Below, one piece after another: positions 14,901 to 29,900 of a stretch of DNA of 64,000 nucleotides. A program made the translations under genes and the position numbers. The DNA lies in NCBI RefSeq assembly GCF_000224145.3, contig NC_020173.2, forward strand, positions 648,354-712,353. Reading direction: 5' to 3'. The DNA comes from Ciona intestinalis. Its lineage: Eukaryota; Chordata; Ascidiacea; Phlebobranchia; Cionidae. The notes under the pieces were generated by a model. It worked only from the letters and a program-made list of their open reading frames with translations, was not told the DNA's origin and searched no databases. Position 1 is the first letter of the stretch. The number at the start of each line of letters is the position of its first letter.

Positions 14901-17900
14901 TCAAGATGGTTTAAAACAGAGGTCAGTTTCAAAGTTACCTGTAAACAGATATACTTCCATAATTAAAAAATCACTTAACGTTAAAATTAGCAGTTTAAAT
15001 AAATACTAAATGCACAAATTTGTTCTTACGCGACAGGGAGCTGTCAGATAATATAACATTGTTGACANNNNNNNNNNNNNNNNNNNNNNNNNNNNNNNNN
15101 NNNNNNNNNNNNNNNNNGTATGGTTGTTTAGTGTACTCGCAAACGTAAACTGACTTCTAGCAATGTTTTGTGAAGGTATTTGACTCAAGTCAATACTAGA
15201 AGGATCAGCATCCAACCCATGTAAACCAGAAGTAATTGAAAATATGATTCCATTATCAAGATGGTTTAAAACAGAGGTCAGTTTCAGAGTTACCTGTAAA
15301 CAGATATACTTCCACAATAAAAAATTATTTAACTAAACAGATATGTAAACAGATATTCTTCCATAATTAAAAAATCACTTAACGTTAAAATTAGCAGTTT
15401 AAATAAATACTAAATGCACAAATTTGTTCTTATGTGACAGGGAGCTGTCAGATAATATAACATTGTTGACATTTCGTGCCTGCTCAAGATTTACTATTTA
15501 TATACTTTTTGGATCATTTTTGTGTCTGTGACAATTTGGACTTGAACCTGATATCTTTTGGTTACATGTTGAAAACTCTAACCACTCTAGTAGCCAAAAT
15601 AACTTTCTATAAACAAGATCACAATGACTATAAGAGTATACTAAATCGAATTAAAATTTTAGATAAAAAAACTATACCACAAAACATTGATCAAAATAAT
15701 TAAAATTGTTACCTTAACTTCAACTTCTAAATTTTCTGTACTATTTGCAATAATAATTTGATTACTTCCATCCTTAAAACTCAATTCAAGATCAATTGAT
15801 TGGTTAACACAATTTGCAGGGAAAACAACATAGTTGTTGTCTAAGACTTTCTCTTGCATCAATCTATACTCTCGCCACGTACTTGTGGGGTTTGCAAGTA
15901 TAATCAGATATTTGGTGTTTTGACAGTCAGTTATGGCAACAGGGTGCAGAGTTACACTAGTAGTAACTGAAAATTGTCTGTAGTTTGTATATAAGGAGTT
16001 CATTTCTGCAGATCAAGAAACATAAATAATTTTCGTGAATAAATGTATGCTAAATATGAATGGAGAATACTTAGCTTATGTGCAGCATGTTGAACATTAG
16101 CATGCTACTTATCAGCTTGTTTTACCAATAAGAAAAATACGATGGTGGTAAAATTCCATTATTTGTACATAGTCACCTTTAAAATTTCCAATAGATACCA
16201 CGGTGTCATCACTAATTACAGTGTCTGTATCATCCCAAAATACATCATCAGATAAAAAGCCTTGAAAAGAAACAACACTTGCTAGTTGTTGCAGTGTCAA
16301 AGTAGAAACATCGGCAAGCAACAGGTTCAGACTAATTTCAACGTCCTGCTTGCCAATTGATGATAGTTTAACTGGGAATTGGGAAGATGTGAAAGTATTT
16401 TTTCCTCCAAAAACTGATATAGCATCATGTGTACAGGTAGATAGAATTTGAAAATGTTTTTCATTATTTGTATTGTCAACTTCAACAAGTTTAGATGAGT
16501 TTTGTTCAAGTAGTTTCATTTTCATGTTTAAGATCACTGGACGTCCACAAAGATAACCAAAACTTGAAAGGTTTGAAAGGTCAAGTGAAACCGATTTCTC
16601 TTCTCTATAATGAACAGATTGTTGGAGGTTTAAACTGTTTATGTGATTTTTAAATATTTCTAAGTGTTTTTTTATAAAACAGAGAATACCTGTTAGAAGT
16701 TTAACTTGATAATAATTAAACGTAAATGGGTCATTCAATGGGTCAAGTGTAGGACCAAGCTTACTTTCTTTTGATCAAATGTAAATGTGTTTTTAACTGA
16801 AAGCGTGTTATACTAACCGAAGTTTTGTAGCTGTATACTATTTTGGGTTTAAATAGTTCCTAAATCATCGCTACCCTAAACGAAGAGACAAATAAAGGTA
16901 TTATTGGTATTATTTTAAATTACTAGTATGAAGATAAAAATTAGGTTTTAAAATTGGTTTGCTTGGTATTAAAATGTGGTACAAACAAAAGCCAACATGA
17001 CTAGTAAATCAACCCTGATTAATTCACCTGAATCTTACAGTATTGGACTCCACTAATCCCCAAGTTGCTCCACCACTTGCTGTTCCCACATTAAGAACCA
17101 TAGGCTCTAATTCTTGCTCAAATACTTCTTCACTTGATTGTAACGAAAATGAATAGGATGTAGGGGCATATGTTTGCCTTTCAAATTTTCGGTATTTTTC
17201 CGGAAGGTATTGAATTTCTGGAAACTTTAGCTCGGCAATGGTGTTTAACATCAAACTCTCTGAGTCTAAAGTCCAGGTTATGCTTGTTAAAGTTTGGTCA
17301 TCGCATACATTATTTTGGAAGCAGACTGACACAGGGATAAGATCATAAGGAATGATGACGAAAGCTGAAGCTGGTAATATTGGAACCAACATACAGTTTA
17401 TATCAACTATTACATCAGTTGTTGACTGTGTGTAGGGTAAAGCCAAATTCAAGTTATTATGTAGGGTGAATGAAATTGTTGCTTTTGAATGATGAGCGAA
17501 TTCTTGACAAACACATTCATCAGCAGAGAAGTTAATATTGAAAGCAGTGTTGACAGTTTTCTGTGGTTGTAGTTCTACCTGTGGTAGATGTTCAAACTCT
17601 GCAACTTGCCAAGTACACGTGACATCACTGGCATGAGCTTGCACTGAAATTTTGTAGCCAGAACTTGGAACAGGGTACAGTCCATGGTTCGACATGTTTC
17701 CACTGATTAAAATTGGATAGGAAAACAGAGGGTTGAATAGAAATTGATTTGTGCCAGATGTGATATTACTTCCAGTTGAAACCTAAATAAAAAATTTAGT
17801 AATTAAATTTGGAATGAAAACTATAGTTTAAAATTTTCATTTAAATCAAAACAAATATTAAGTTAGTATTTTACCTTTAAACTTTGTAGTTGCACCACAT

Positions 17901-20900
17901 TACCCAAACAACTGGTATGTACATTTGTGACTGAAGATATACCATTCACACCACCAGGTTCAGCAATAGTCACATTGATATGAAGTGTTTGATCGCAAAG
18001 GTTATGACTCCAAGGCAAACTTAGATGGAACATAGATTCACCGCTATAATAGTTGTCAGCAATATGCTCAAGTTGTAAAATTACAGTATGATGATGCACA
18101 GGGTGATCTAGGTGACTTGTAACCGGTTTGACATAGATCATGACGGAAAATGATTGTGAAATAGGCAACTGGTTTTGGGCATGAGAAGCTACTACATAAG
18201 AGTAGACAGAGAGAGAAAAATTGAAGCTGTTGTCATTAGGTTTGTGAAACACTTGTCCCAATATATTTGCATTGGAGGCTCTGAAATGTGTTATGTAGGT
18301 ATGATTGACCAAGCAAATTTTGGAGTCAAATGGCATCAGTGCTGTTAGAAAGTTGTTGGATTCATCCCTTTCCATTATCTGATAAAAAACATGGTTACAT
18401 TAGATGCTAATAATTATAAGAACACATAATAATAAAAAAATGATTAAAACAGTATTTAGTGGAATTAAAGAGATATATTCCTTTATTAATCTGTATGCAT
18501 GAACTGTAATGTTTGCTAAGTGTAATTGGTTCATTTTAGTTTGGTTATGTAGATTATGATTAAAAATATATTTTTTTTACTTTTCCACTGAAACCATCTT
18601 CATCAATATTCATAGTGCTATCAATCCAAACACCAACATAACATTGCTGGTCTGAATCTCCTGCAAAAAAAGAGGATACAACTATTAGATATGTTGGAGT
18701 AATAAAATCTACCATTGGTTCCCATTATTTTTATGTGTTTAATATGTTTGCAATTTACAAAAACGCTTGCCTTTGCAGCAGTCCTTGACGGCATATTTTT
18801 GTTGTACAGCAAACTTTCCACTTAAAGAAAGAATGGTTCCACTATACTTAATTGCCTTTTGAAGATCGGCAATATTGTCAGCAGATTTGAAATATGCGAT
18901 TGGGTTTGCACCGCTTCGTTTTAAGATAAGAGATGAACTTGTAAAGAACATAAAATCAAAATGGGTGTTCCCGGCAACTGAGTCTTTGATGGCATCCATG
19001 GCATAACTGCACAAAAAAGTAAGATGTTAGAGCTAAGAATAAATAAAAAAATAATCAAATTTATACCTTGGATTGTAAAAAAATTAAAACAGGTCAGAAA
19101 GCATACAATACACACCTTGAGTCTGTGAAAAAGACAGAAACATCTAAGTTGAAGAAAAAGTTTAAATCAGTTGAATGTATGCCCGTGTTAGTAGCAGAAT
19201 CAGCTTTTGAAATTCTAAATTGTGGAACCAAGTCTATGTGTCGACTAACGTCACAGCTGACACTTAGAAGCGCTGTTGCACGATTGTTTTGTGTCAGCGC
19301 GAACCGAATACTGGAAATCTTCTCGCTGTTGCCAGGAATAACTTCCAGGTGAATATACCTCTGTAAATGGGAGAAAAGCAACCTTTTCAACATCATTGCT
19401 CATTCAAAAAAAATAAGAACACAACATTATGTCATGAGCCATTTTCAAAGATATCTTGGGTTGACTAATGTAACAATTTGTTTTATTTTTAAATGAATGA
19501 ATAATGAATTTAAACCATTACTTTTATATTTTTAATAAACAAAAACTGAAAATAGTCACCTAAATTATCACTCTCAGTATCTACAATCCCTTGTTTTTTT
19601 CAATAAATTAATATTATTATTAGTTTCAGATTTTTTAAATTTAATTCTACCTGCAGCCTGCATAGGTTACTTTCTGGTAGAACAATATACCCGCGTGCAA
19701 CATAAACATTTGTAGCTTGTTTCTTGAATCCAGTTGATAATGGAGGGGATATGATCCACGATTCATCTATAGTCTGAAAAAGCACAAACATGACTGTAGA
19801 CCATTAACTAAAAAGGTTTGGTTGTGTGAGCCCAGGTCGTTAGAAAAACTATCTTAGGGAGGATTCAAGCATTTTTGTACTTATTTAGTAGAACTTTATA
19901 TAGGGACATTATTTATCAACACCATTTTGTGTTTTACCACAAGTTACACAACTTGTTTGAACTTGGAGGAGAAATTCTAAATTTGTCATTAATTACTTTG
20001 CATGCACCAGTTGAAACTGATAAAGAAAGATTGTTTTGTACACTACTGTGGTAAACTGCATTTTTAAGAAGGTAATCTATTCATAAAGTGTAAATAAGTT
20101 CCACTTCTATACACATATTGCAATGTTTAGCAAATATAAAATGCCCTGATCTTTCCCTACATACCGCAATGTTGATGACATTCTCTTTTCCTAAAAAGTC
20201 ACTGGATGACGTCACGCGAAACAACACGTGAGCGGATCCATCTTCTGCATCATCTAGTTCTCTGCTGATATCAGATGATAAAGATGTGACAGCTAACGTA
20301 AAAGTTGCAAGGTTGGGCACAGCTAAACGAAGGGGGACTTGAACCCATGATACTTCAACTTTACGATCTTGGATTTGGAACACATCATAAGAGCATGTAT
20401 AGTTGAACTATGAGAAAAGAACCTTGGTTAAATGGTTAAACTTAACTGTATATAACTCTTATATAAGTTATAAGTTACCCATAGTTACCCAAGTTACCCA
20501 ATCAAATGAATATATATATTGCGCATATGAACGAATACAACTATGCTATACTACATGGGCATGGCATATTTAACAGGTAAAAGGAAATACCTTGGTAAAG
20601 AGTTTATGTTTAGTGATTAAAGAAGTGGTTGGTCCAGTAGTATCCATCTCTGCGATGAGATATATTATTCCACAGTAATCTAAGTTTGCCGTTTCAATCT
20701 TTAAATGAAACTGATGTTCAACTTCCAAAAGTATCTTCTGCGAATTCCATTTTGAGTTCAACATAACATGAACATCAGAGGAAATATGACGGGACATAAA
20801 GAGTGGAGTTCCAGTGAGAGAGGAAGAAAAAAGTCGGTAATCATCTGGTATTTCTATGTCTTTATTATCAATCTCAGAATCAAAGGAGAGGTAGTAACGA

Positions 20901-23900
20901 ATTGTAGCTCGGTTTTCTTTTACATCGTCAAGTGACTGTAAAACAGCAACTAAGTTATAAACGAAAAAGTAGCTTTTGTTTTGTCTACACTTTAGGTTTA
21001 GGGTCATGTTATTTACATGGCCTGTCAACAAAAGTTACAATTTTAAATCAGTAACCTGCAATATGCTGTTGTCAATTAGTGAAGGTCGAACTTCAGAGAC
21101 AATGGTAACTTCCAGTTCGCCTTTTACAATCGTTGGTTCAGCGTCTAATCGTTGTAGCTCAGCTGATACATCTGCATTCACTGATAAACTAGCAAGACTG
21201 TATTCATACGTTCCTGGTTTACAAAATACCTAAAATGCAGTTTTAAAAATGTATCAATAAATGTAAATCATTTATCTTTAAAAGGCAACAACAGACGTTA
21301 AAACATGTATTCTGTTTTATACAACTGAAGTCTACTTATGACATACCATATGTGTAATTTTGTGGGTTATTTATTCCTAAATTTTATTAATATTTATATG
21401 TGGAACACATTAAATGACTAAACTAATATTTAAGTGTCTTTTATATATGTTTGTACTTTCATGTATATGCTTATCTATTTCATTACTAACTATAAACATA
21501 AAAATTACTAACTTTTAGTGGGAATGATCTGCTATCATAACTTGACGCAATGCCATTATTATCTGATGTAATATACGCAACAACGTAAAGAGGTGAGATG
21601 CAGAGTTGTGTTGGAACATGAAGGTAAAGTGATGCATGTTTGAACGAAACAGAAGCTCCAGGTAGAAGTGGGGAGCTGAATTTTGCTCCATTGGATGGAT
21701 GGAATTGTAAACCTGCAAAGTAAATTGTGTTTAATAATACTTTATTTTGTTTGTTCAGTTAAAGTGAAAGTCAGAATAGTTTTTTAAATTAAAAACATAA
21801 AGTAATAATAAAGTGAACATGCAGAAGTTAAAACCAAAAAGCATGACCGATACATTTAACAGATAACACACCAGAACAAATATTTGCATTAGTATAAAAG
21901 TTAATAACCTGAATCTATCTGGACAGCTGAAAATGACAAATTGGATACGTCTTGTGATAAATATAAAGACAGCTTCAGGTCAAGCACTCCACTTGTTGGG
22001 TTTGGCATGATGGTTTGTGTGCCCGAGTTTCGAATCGAACCTGACACCTGTAATGTTGTATATATGTAGCTCATGTCAAAAAGTGTTAAATGCTTATTAA
22101 ACCTGCATGGCCGTTGTAAGACCAGCAGTTACAAATCCTGAAGGAGAAACAACTTCAAAATGATCAAAGGTGAGTTTGAGTTTGGGACAAGAAATGAATA
22201 TGCTTGTGCATCTGAAACAAAAGTGAAATGTTGTTGTTAAATATTCAGCAGAATTATTATGATCCATACTGTATGGGTCCATCGTCTGCGATTTCTGTGA
22301 GATTCGACAACTGCCCTGCTGTGTCTCCAACCCAAGAGCAAGCCTCAACTTCTGAGCCACAAAAACGAAGAGCGGCAACATCATCTAAGGTTACTCCGAC
22401 TCCATCTTCCATCAAGACTTCCCACGAGGATAAACCTCCTGACTGAACAACGGCCTTTTCTGTCAATTTCACCCCAGAAGATGGAGAATATGACAAAAAT
22501 ACAAGATCACTGCAAGAAAAAATATTTACATAAGGCATGTTGTGGGATAAACAGACAGTTTTTAAAGAATAAGTAGAATATGTCACATATCATTAAATTT
22601 GCCCATGTTTTTAAACAAATAGATGCACTCACTTAGATAAAGCCAAAGAGTTCACTCGCTTAGTGAGAAATATTTTCGGCGACATTCGTGATAATGGCTG
22701 AAAACGGTATTGGGAAAACTGTAATGGATCGTTGGAGACGAACTTCACTGATAACTTGATCGGGCATTGAACTTGAGGTGACCAATCCATGCATGAAACG
22801 TGAAAACTTAAAACTGAGACTTTTACTTCACCTGTAAAAGACATTAAATCGTTATCAGTGGAATTTAAAGCTTTTTTTGAAATTACTGGAATGGCCTTTG
22901 AAAATTTGTATATGGTTTACAATTGAGTGACTGAAACAATTGGTACCTATTTGTATGTGATAAATGCAAGTACATACATGAAGAGATATAGTGACAAAAT
23001 GACAGTTGGTTAAACATGTTTATAGTTTAAAACATAGGTACAACTAATTGGTTTAACATCCCGACCGCTTCACTGATGACAACATTTAATTATACAAGAG
23101 GTTACATGTTGATTATAAAAAGTTTTAAACCAACAAGTTATGTTTTCAACTTACTTAATGCACACAAAATCTTGGTGAGGGGAATGGACAGTTGGTTGTT
23201 ATCTTTCACCGATTCACTCAGATGAGACAAAGCTTTGCCTGGTTCCACTTTCAACTGATAATAAGTTGTAACTTTAATCAATAAACAATATAAAGTTATT
23301 TTACACAAAGTAAAAAACTTACGAATAATTCCGCACTGTCTGACTGACATGTCTGTTCTAGAGAAAATGTGCCGAGCATCCTAACGTACATTTGCTTGCT
23401 GTTTTCCTCTATTAATGAACCAAAGGTCTCACTGTGAGACAGATATAATTTTTAAATAAAATGCAGTAAAACACAAAGTAGGCTAGAAACTAATGGGTAT
23501 AAAAATAAACACATTTCCTTTATTGCTAACCAATGTATGATTGTTACTGTTATGGTGAAAAACAAAATTCACCACCAGTTATCGGGGTAAAAAAACATGC
23601 TTAACTGTTTTAATTTTGCACATATAATGTTACACAAAATAAAAAAAAACTAATTAGCAAATAAAAATTATTAAGTTACCCCAAGCCTGGCAGGACGGTG
23701 ACTTCGTGTAAAGTAGTTTCCATGGTTGCAAACTTTTTTGAAACTTTTAAGTCGAATTGAACTGTAATTACAACAAGCTATTATACAAATGCATTATTTT
23801 AAATAGAAAAAAAATAAACAACCACTAGATCCACGTCGTTCAAATCAAATGAAATGAACGTTTGAGTGTAAATTATTTTTGCCCCATGACTGAGAAAAGT

Positions 23901-26900
23901 CAAACATAATAAACAGGAATTCCCTGTGAGTGATTATTATGTCAGATTATTATTCAACGTAAAAAGAAGGATTTATAAAGAACAGCTAGGTCAGAGCATT
24001 GAAATTAGGTGTCTTGCTTAAAAAGACATACGTCCTCAGTTGTACCTTTTTTGGGAAAAGCAAAATAACTTACGATTAAAGTTTGTATTGTCGCTCTCAG
24101 GGGCAAGGGGAACATCACAGTATGGATAGATTGTGCATGATATAATGAAGCTGGCTGTTATGTTGAAGGGAAGTCCGGTGTATATGGGTCCAGGAGAAAG
24201 ATGGATGAAGTTTGAAATAGCGAAGATGTCTAGAGCAGAAAATGGGTCACATTATGCAAAAAAACTTTTAACTAAACTTAAACGTAGCTTAAGTCTAGTT
24301 TGGTATTGACCCGTTAATAAAGGGGAAATGAAAAAGATTTATTTATAAACAACAATATTACCGTTCTGACAACTTCTAATGATCTTCTGTGCCAGATGGT
24401 TGTTGTTTGTGTCAATCTCTTGAAGATCATCAACCATTTTCGCCTTGGTTGGTAAATTAGTTGCATTATTAAATATTCATAAAATAAAAATAATAAAGGA
24501 AACTGCATTTTTATGCAGTTTTGGGTGATTTGTTCATGGATAAGAAAAGTTTGATTACTTACACTGATTCATATAATACAGAACAAATTTTGTGTTAACA
24601 TGTTGTGTTAGTGGTCAATAAGACACATTATATATTCACAAATATTATGTGGTAAAAACAAAATATATATGTCTTGTATGCATGAGTACCACAGTATAAC
24701 TTCCAATAAATTAGTAAAAATACCTCTAGAATAGCGTATATGGGTCCACATAAAGCAGTGTTGGTAATAACAGGAATAGAGTAAGTGCCGGGAACAACGT
24801 GACGAATCGTGCTTCCATTAGCAACCGTATTACCAACAGATGGAAGAAACCCGGAGAAAACGCCATCTTCAATCAGGGGTGAAGTGGAAAACCATAATTT
24901 TGTCCTAAAGTAGGAAACAAATAATAAATAAGTTGATCGGCCTACTCAATTTAATATATGGTAATGTTCTATTCTACGTGAGTGAGGTCCTTGTCAAGGA
25001 CCTAGGATTTGAACCACATTTTGGGTATTATTCCATAAGTTTGATTGTACTGTGATTGCAGATTTTGGACATACGCGTATGAATACACTCCAAGTTCTCC
25101 TTGTGGTGAAGACTGTGCAGAGATGTGTGCTGTAATGTGCGCTGTAGCTCCAACTACTGGTGATACGGAAAAGTATTCGACTCTCACGTCTTGTTGGTCT
25201 GGACAACATAGAGGAATATTTAAACTAATTGTTCAATTACAGAATTTAGAAAAGTTTTATACTTGTGGTTGTTAGTTCTTGCAGCATGCTGTTTGTTGAT
25301 TGGCTAATCCACTGAGGCGTAACTGTTCCATGTATACGTGCATCCAATGGCATGAAGGCAATATGTAAATATAAATCTCCTTCAGTTCGAGTCTATAAAC
25401 AAAAGGTTAAGCTGTGAAGAACTGCAGTGCTACTTTATGAAATCAGAATTTGTATCCTGTACACAATGAAACTTAGCATGTAATAATTAAATGTAAGATA
25501 TGTATGTAACCTGGTATGTTATGTAGCTATCTTATTTCATTCATATCGTTAACATGTACGCATCTTGTAAGTTATTGTTTTTTTCACCATTGTGGGCGTA
25601 TGTGCCTTGGACAAGACACCTAACGGCAATTGCTCCAACCCAGTGTTCACTAATAGTAAAAGGTTGTTCAAATTATATAAAAAAATCACCCACTAAGTAA
25701 CATACATGGTAACTTGTAAGCTGGCACGAGGTGTATGAACACCTGTGTTATAATGATTGCCGCATTCCCGCCGCGCCAGAATAAAGTAAGTTACATTCAT
25801 TCAGGATTTGACAGTATGTAGGGCTTATACTATTTTTAAATATATATTACCATTTAAAATACATTGTTTTACACTGGTGAGAGTAAGACTATATTGGCAA
25901 AGGCGTAACCTTAATAGAAGATATTTTTCCGCCATCAAGTACTACGATGATGTCATCCATAAATATGCTTTCCCCTCTTTTAAGATTCTTCAGACGAGCA
26001 TATTTAGGTAACTCGTATGAATTGGTCACAATGTCTTCCATCATTTGGGTCGATGTGGTTGGAGTTGCACTTACTGAGAGATAAGCCTGAATGAGGAATT
26101 ACCAGAAGAATAACTTTGAAGACTTTTCTTAAAATATTTATAATCATTACTATTTATTCAGGTCACATAATAAAAACTGTTTGTTTTTTTTCAAATGTAT
26201 TTATATCATATAGTACTGTGGGGTAATAGGGATATTGTGCACATAAAACATTTGATATTTTGTAATTGTGTTTTTATCAAATAACAACGTAATTTTTAGG
26301 TTTTCAGAATTTAGTTATATTGTATATAATTCTGTAAATATTCCTTGTTTACTACCAAATGGGAAGATAATAGAGGATAAAAACATGAACCATCTTACCC
26401 CATCCTACTACATATATATTTACCTCCACTTGTATTGCACTTTCCAGTGTAATAAAATCTGCATTATATAAGTTAGTGATTGATCCCGTGATATAAATAG
26501 AGGTGTGAACGTTTGTCCAGATCCGGTTCTGACCAGTCGTGGTTAGCTTGGGAAATTTGATGGACCAATCAGTGAGCTGAACGTAATCTGAAATATCAGC
26601 ATTGGTTAGCTACTACAAGTTTAAACTACATTGAAGGTATCTAATAAAAGCGTGCGTCAGGACAGTTGGTTAGCACCCCTGCCTCAAACCCAGAGGTCCT
26701 GGGTTCAAGGCTTGTCGTTGCTATGATTGTGGGCTAAAGTGTCCTTTCACAAAATCCACAAAAAATAACAACCCACAAAGTAACATACTTGGTAACTCCT
26801 AAGCTGGCACGAGGTGTATGAACACCTGTGTTATAACAACTGTTGTTTTCCAGCCATCGGAGGATAAAGTAAGTTACTTTCATTCATTCATAATAAATGC

Positions 26901-29900
26901 TGCATAGTTCTTTGAGAGATATGAAACAGAAACAGAAAATATCTGTGCCACAAGGATTGTAGTTGCCCACAAAAAAAGCATTGGGACTTCAATTTCTGCA
27001 GCTTAAACCAAGGCAAAACCAAATATTGGTCCACATAGTCCTTATCTAACATATTCTTACCTTTATTACAAAATGCTGTGAGTTGAATTTCTGAGCTTGC
27101 GAGTTGATATTGTGGTAAAGTCCCTTCACACGGAGATTCTATTTTTAATTGCTGAGAATTTATCAAGTCAAGATGGTTCTCAACATAATGTAAGTTCCAT
27201 GAGATGACGTCGGGAGGTCGAAGTCCTGTTGACGTGCATGATGTTGTCATTAACTGTATTTCGGCGACTTCGAGAGCAACAGACCAAACTTGTAACTCAG
27301 CAAGCTGCCATGTGTCCGATGTCGGGGAGAGGATGGATACAAAATCGCCATCTGAAATGAAGCCCTAATAATTATATACTTAAAAATTAAAAAGAAAATT
27401 CCTTAAAAATTAAAAAAAAAAATTAATAAATAAAAATTTATGATTCACTAATAAATTCATCGTGATGTTACTGACCTGGCCAGAAAAGGTTATTGGCATA
27501 TGTGTCCTTAGCATGACTGTCTGTGTCCCTTTTACCGTCTACATAGGTGTGAATAGTATTGCTCTCACGTACCAAACATATTCTGTACCACTGTTTTAAA
27601 TTAAGAAGGCTGTATATATCTGAGTAGTAATTCTCGTGCCCTTTTAAGTTGATACCAGCTATTAGGAATTTGATGTAAACCTGGAATAAGTAAATTATGT
27701 GTTAGATTAACAACATTTTAATTGATTGAGACAGTCCAGTTTAATTATATTTTTTTTACCTTTGATAGTTGAATTTAAAGTTACAAATCAGATTGTTGTA
27801 TACTACTGTGGGATAAGATGGGCCACTTTTAGCATATAAAATCCAAGTATCCTGATGTGTTTTAAACAATAAACAACTGTCTATGGGAGTCGTGAGAATA
27901 CGGCTTTACAATTCTTTGAATGTTCTTAGTTTATTACCAAATGGGACGAGAAAGTGGAATGAACGTGTGTCACATCTTTCCCCACCCTACTGCATACCAA
28001 ACGATACTTTCTACTTACTTTTGTGTTCGAATGCAGGTATGTCTGTAGATAGAGAAATTCGTATTGGTCTCTTAGGATCTCGGTGTGATGCGTCACGTCT
28101 GTTAGTTTAATATGAATACACATTGTCCATTCTTTTGATCTTTTAGTCCTGATACGATTTAACTTTACCGTTGATGGTCCGGGAAAACTGAGCTGGAGAA
28201 ACATGTTTTGCAACATTTTAGGCATGCTAGGTTTAACCGAATGGTAATTCCCCTAAAAGTTACTTTATTTGGTACCGCACAATTTCGTGCGTGTTCCAAA
28301 CACTTACCAACAATTGTTTCAATTCAATGGTAGCTTATGTGTCATAGGTTATCCGGGTTGTCAGCAACAGAATACCTGTGGTATAGCCTAACAACTGTCG
28401 TTGATCCGCCACGAAGGAAATATAAAAAACATTCATTCGATTGTTTATTCATTTACTAATTGATGTGCCGTGGCAACCCTATTTTATTCACCCCGTGTAT
28501 TTAAATTTAGAATTACGAATTGTTGTTTATTAGAAAGTATTTTCTTTATTGTCCTAATAGATAAACCTAATACGGACAATTCGTTAAAGCAATTCCGGTT
28601 AAGCGTTCTTAGACACAACCGATGACTGCGTAGTCAACACTCACAGTAAACTGGTTTATGCTGGTCGTGACAAGTTCAGCTTGCATGTTGACATCCTGGC
28701 CACATAACCAAGTATTAGCTTCCAACAACTGTGGAACGTTAACAAGATGCCGGGTCAATCGTTCGTCCTTTCTACCGAAACCACATTTCGGGGTAACGGC
28801 CATGCTGGTAAGCTGGAACAGATACACAAACCATGTTATACCAAAATTATCACAGATAGAACGCAAACGACACTGTTTGTACTTCTAGGTATATAATTAT
28901 ATATATTAAAAAACAAGCAAAACTAAATATAGTAGAGTGGGAAAAGATGGGACACCTTTAGCACATAGGAACCAAATATTGTGATTGTGATTTAAACAAT
29001 TAACAACGGTCTATGAAAGTTGTGAGCACACATTTTTTTTAATTCTCTGATTGTTTTTTTTTTAGTATCAAATTGGACGAAAAAAACTAAGGAAAAAGTG
29101 TTCTATCTTCCCCACACTACTATATGTGATATAACCGGCGCCGTGGCATAGTGGTTATCGCGCCTGTCTGTAACCCATAGGTAATGGGTTCAANGCTCGT
29201 CGCTTGTTACATTGNNNNNNNNNNNNNNNNNNNNNNNNNNNNNNNNNNNNNNNNNNNNNNNNNNNNNNNNNNNNNNNNNNNNNNNNNNNNNNNNNNNNNN
29301 NNNNNNNNNNNNNNNNNNNNNNNNNNNNNNNNNNNNNNNNNNNNNNNNNNNNNNNNNNNNNNNNNNNNNNNNNNNNNNNNNNNNNNNNNNNNNNNNNNNN
29401 NNNNNNNNNNNNNNNNNNNNNNNNNNNNNNNNNNNNNNNNNNNNNNNNNNNNNNNNNNNNNNNNNNNNNNNNNNNNNNNNNNNNNNNNNNNNNNNNNNNN
29501 NNNNNNNNNNNNNNNNNNNNNNNNNNNNNNNNNNNNNNNNNNNNNNNNNNNNNNNNNNNNNNNNNNNNNNNNNNNNNNNNNNNNNNNNNNNNNNNNNNNN
29601 NNNNNNNNNNNNNNNNNNNNNNNNNNNNNNNNNNNNNNNNNNNNNNNNNNNNNNNNNNNNNNNNNNNNNNNNNNNNNNNNNNNNNNNNNNNNNNNNNNNN
29701 NNNNNNNNNNNNNNGCTCGTCGCTGCTACCATTGTGGGCGTATGTGTCCTTGGGCAAGACACTTAACGGCAATTGCTCCAACCCAGTGGTCATTAATGGG
29801 TTATACAAATTACCAGTCATACATAAAAAAATCCCCCCAAAAAATAATCACCCACAAAGTAACATACATGGTAACTTGTAAGCTGGCACGAGGTGTTAAA

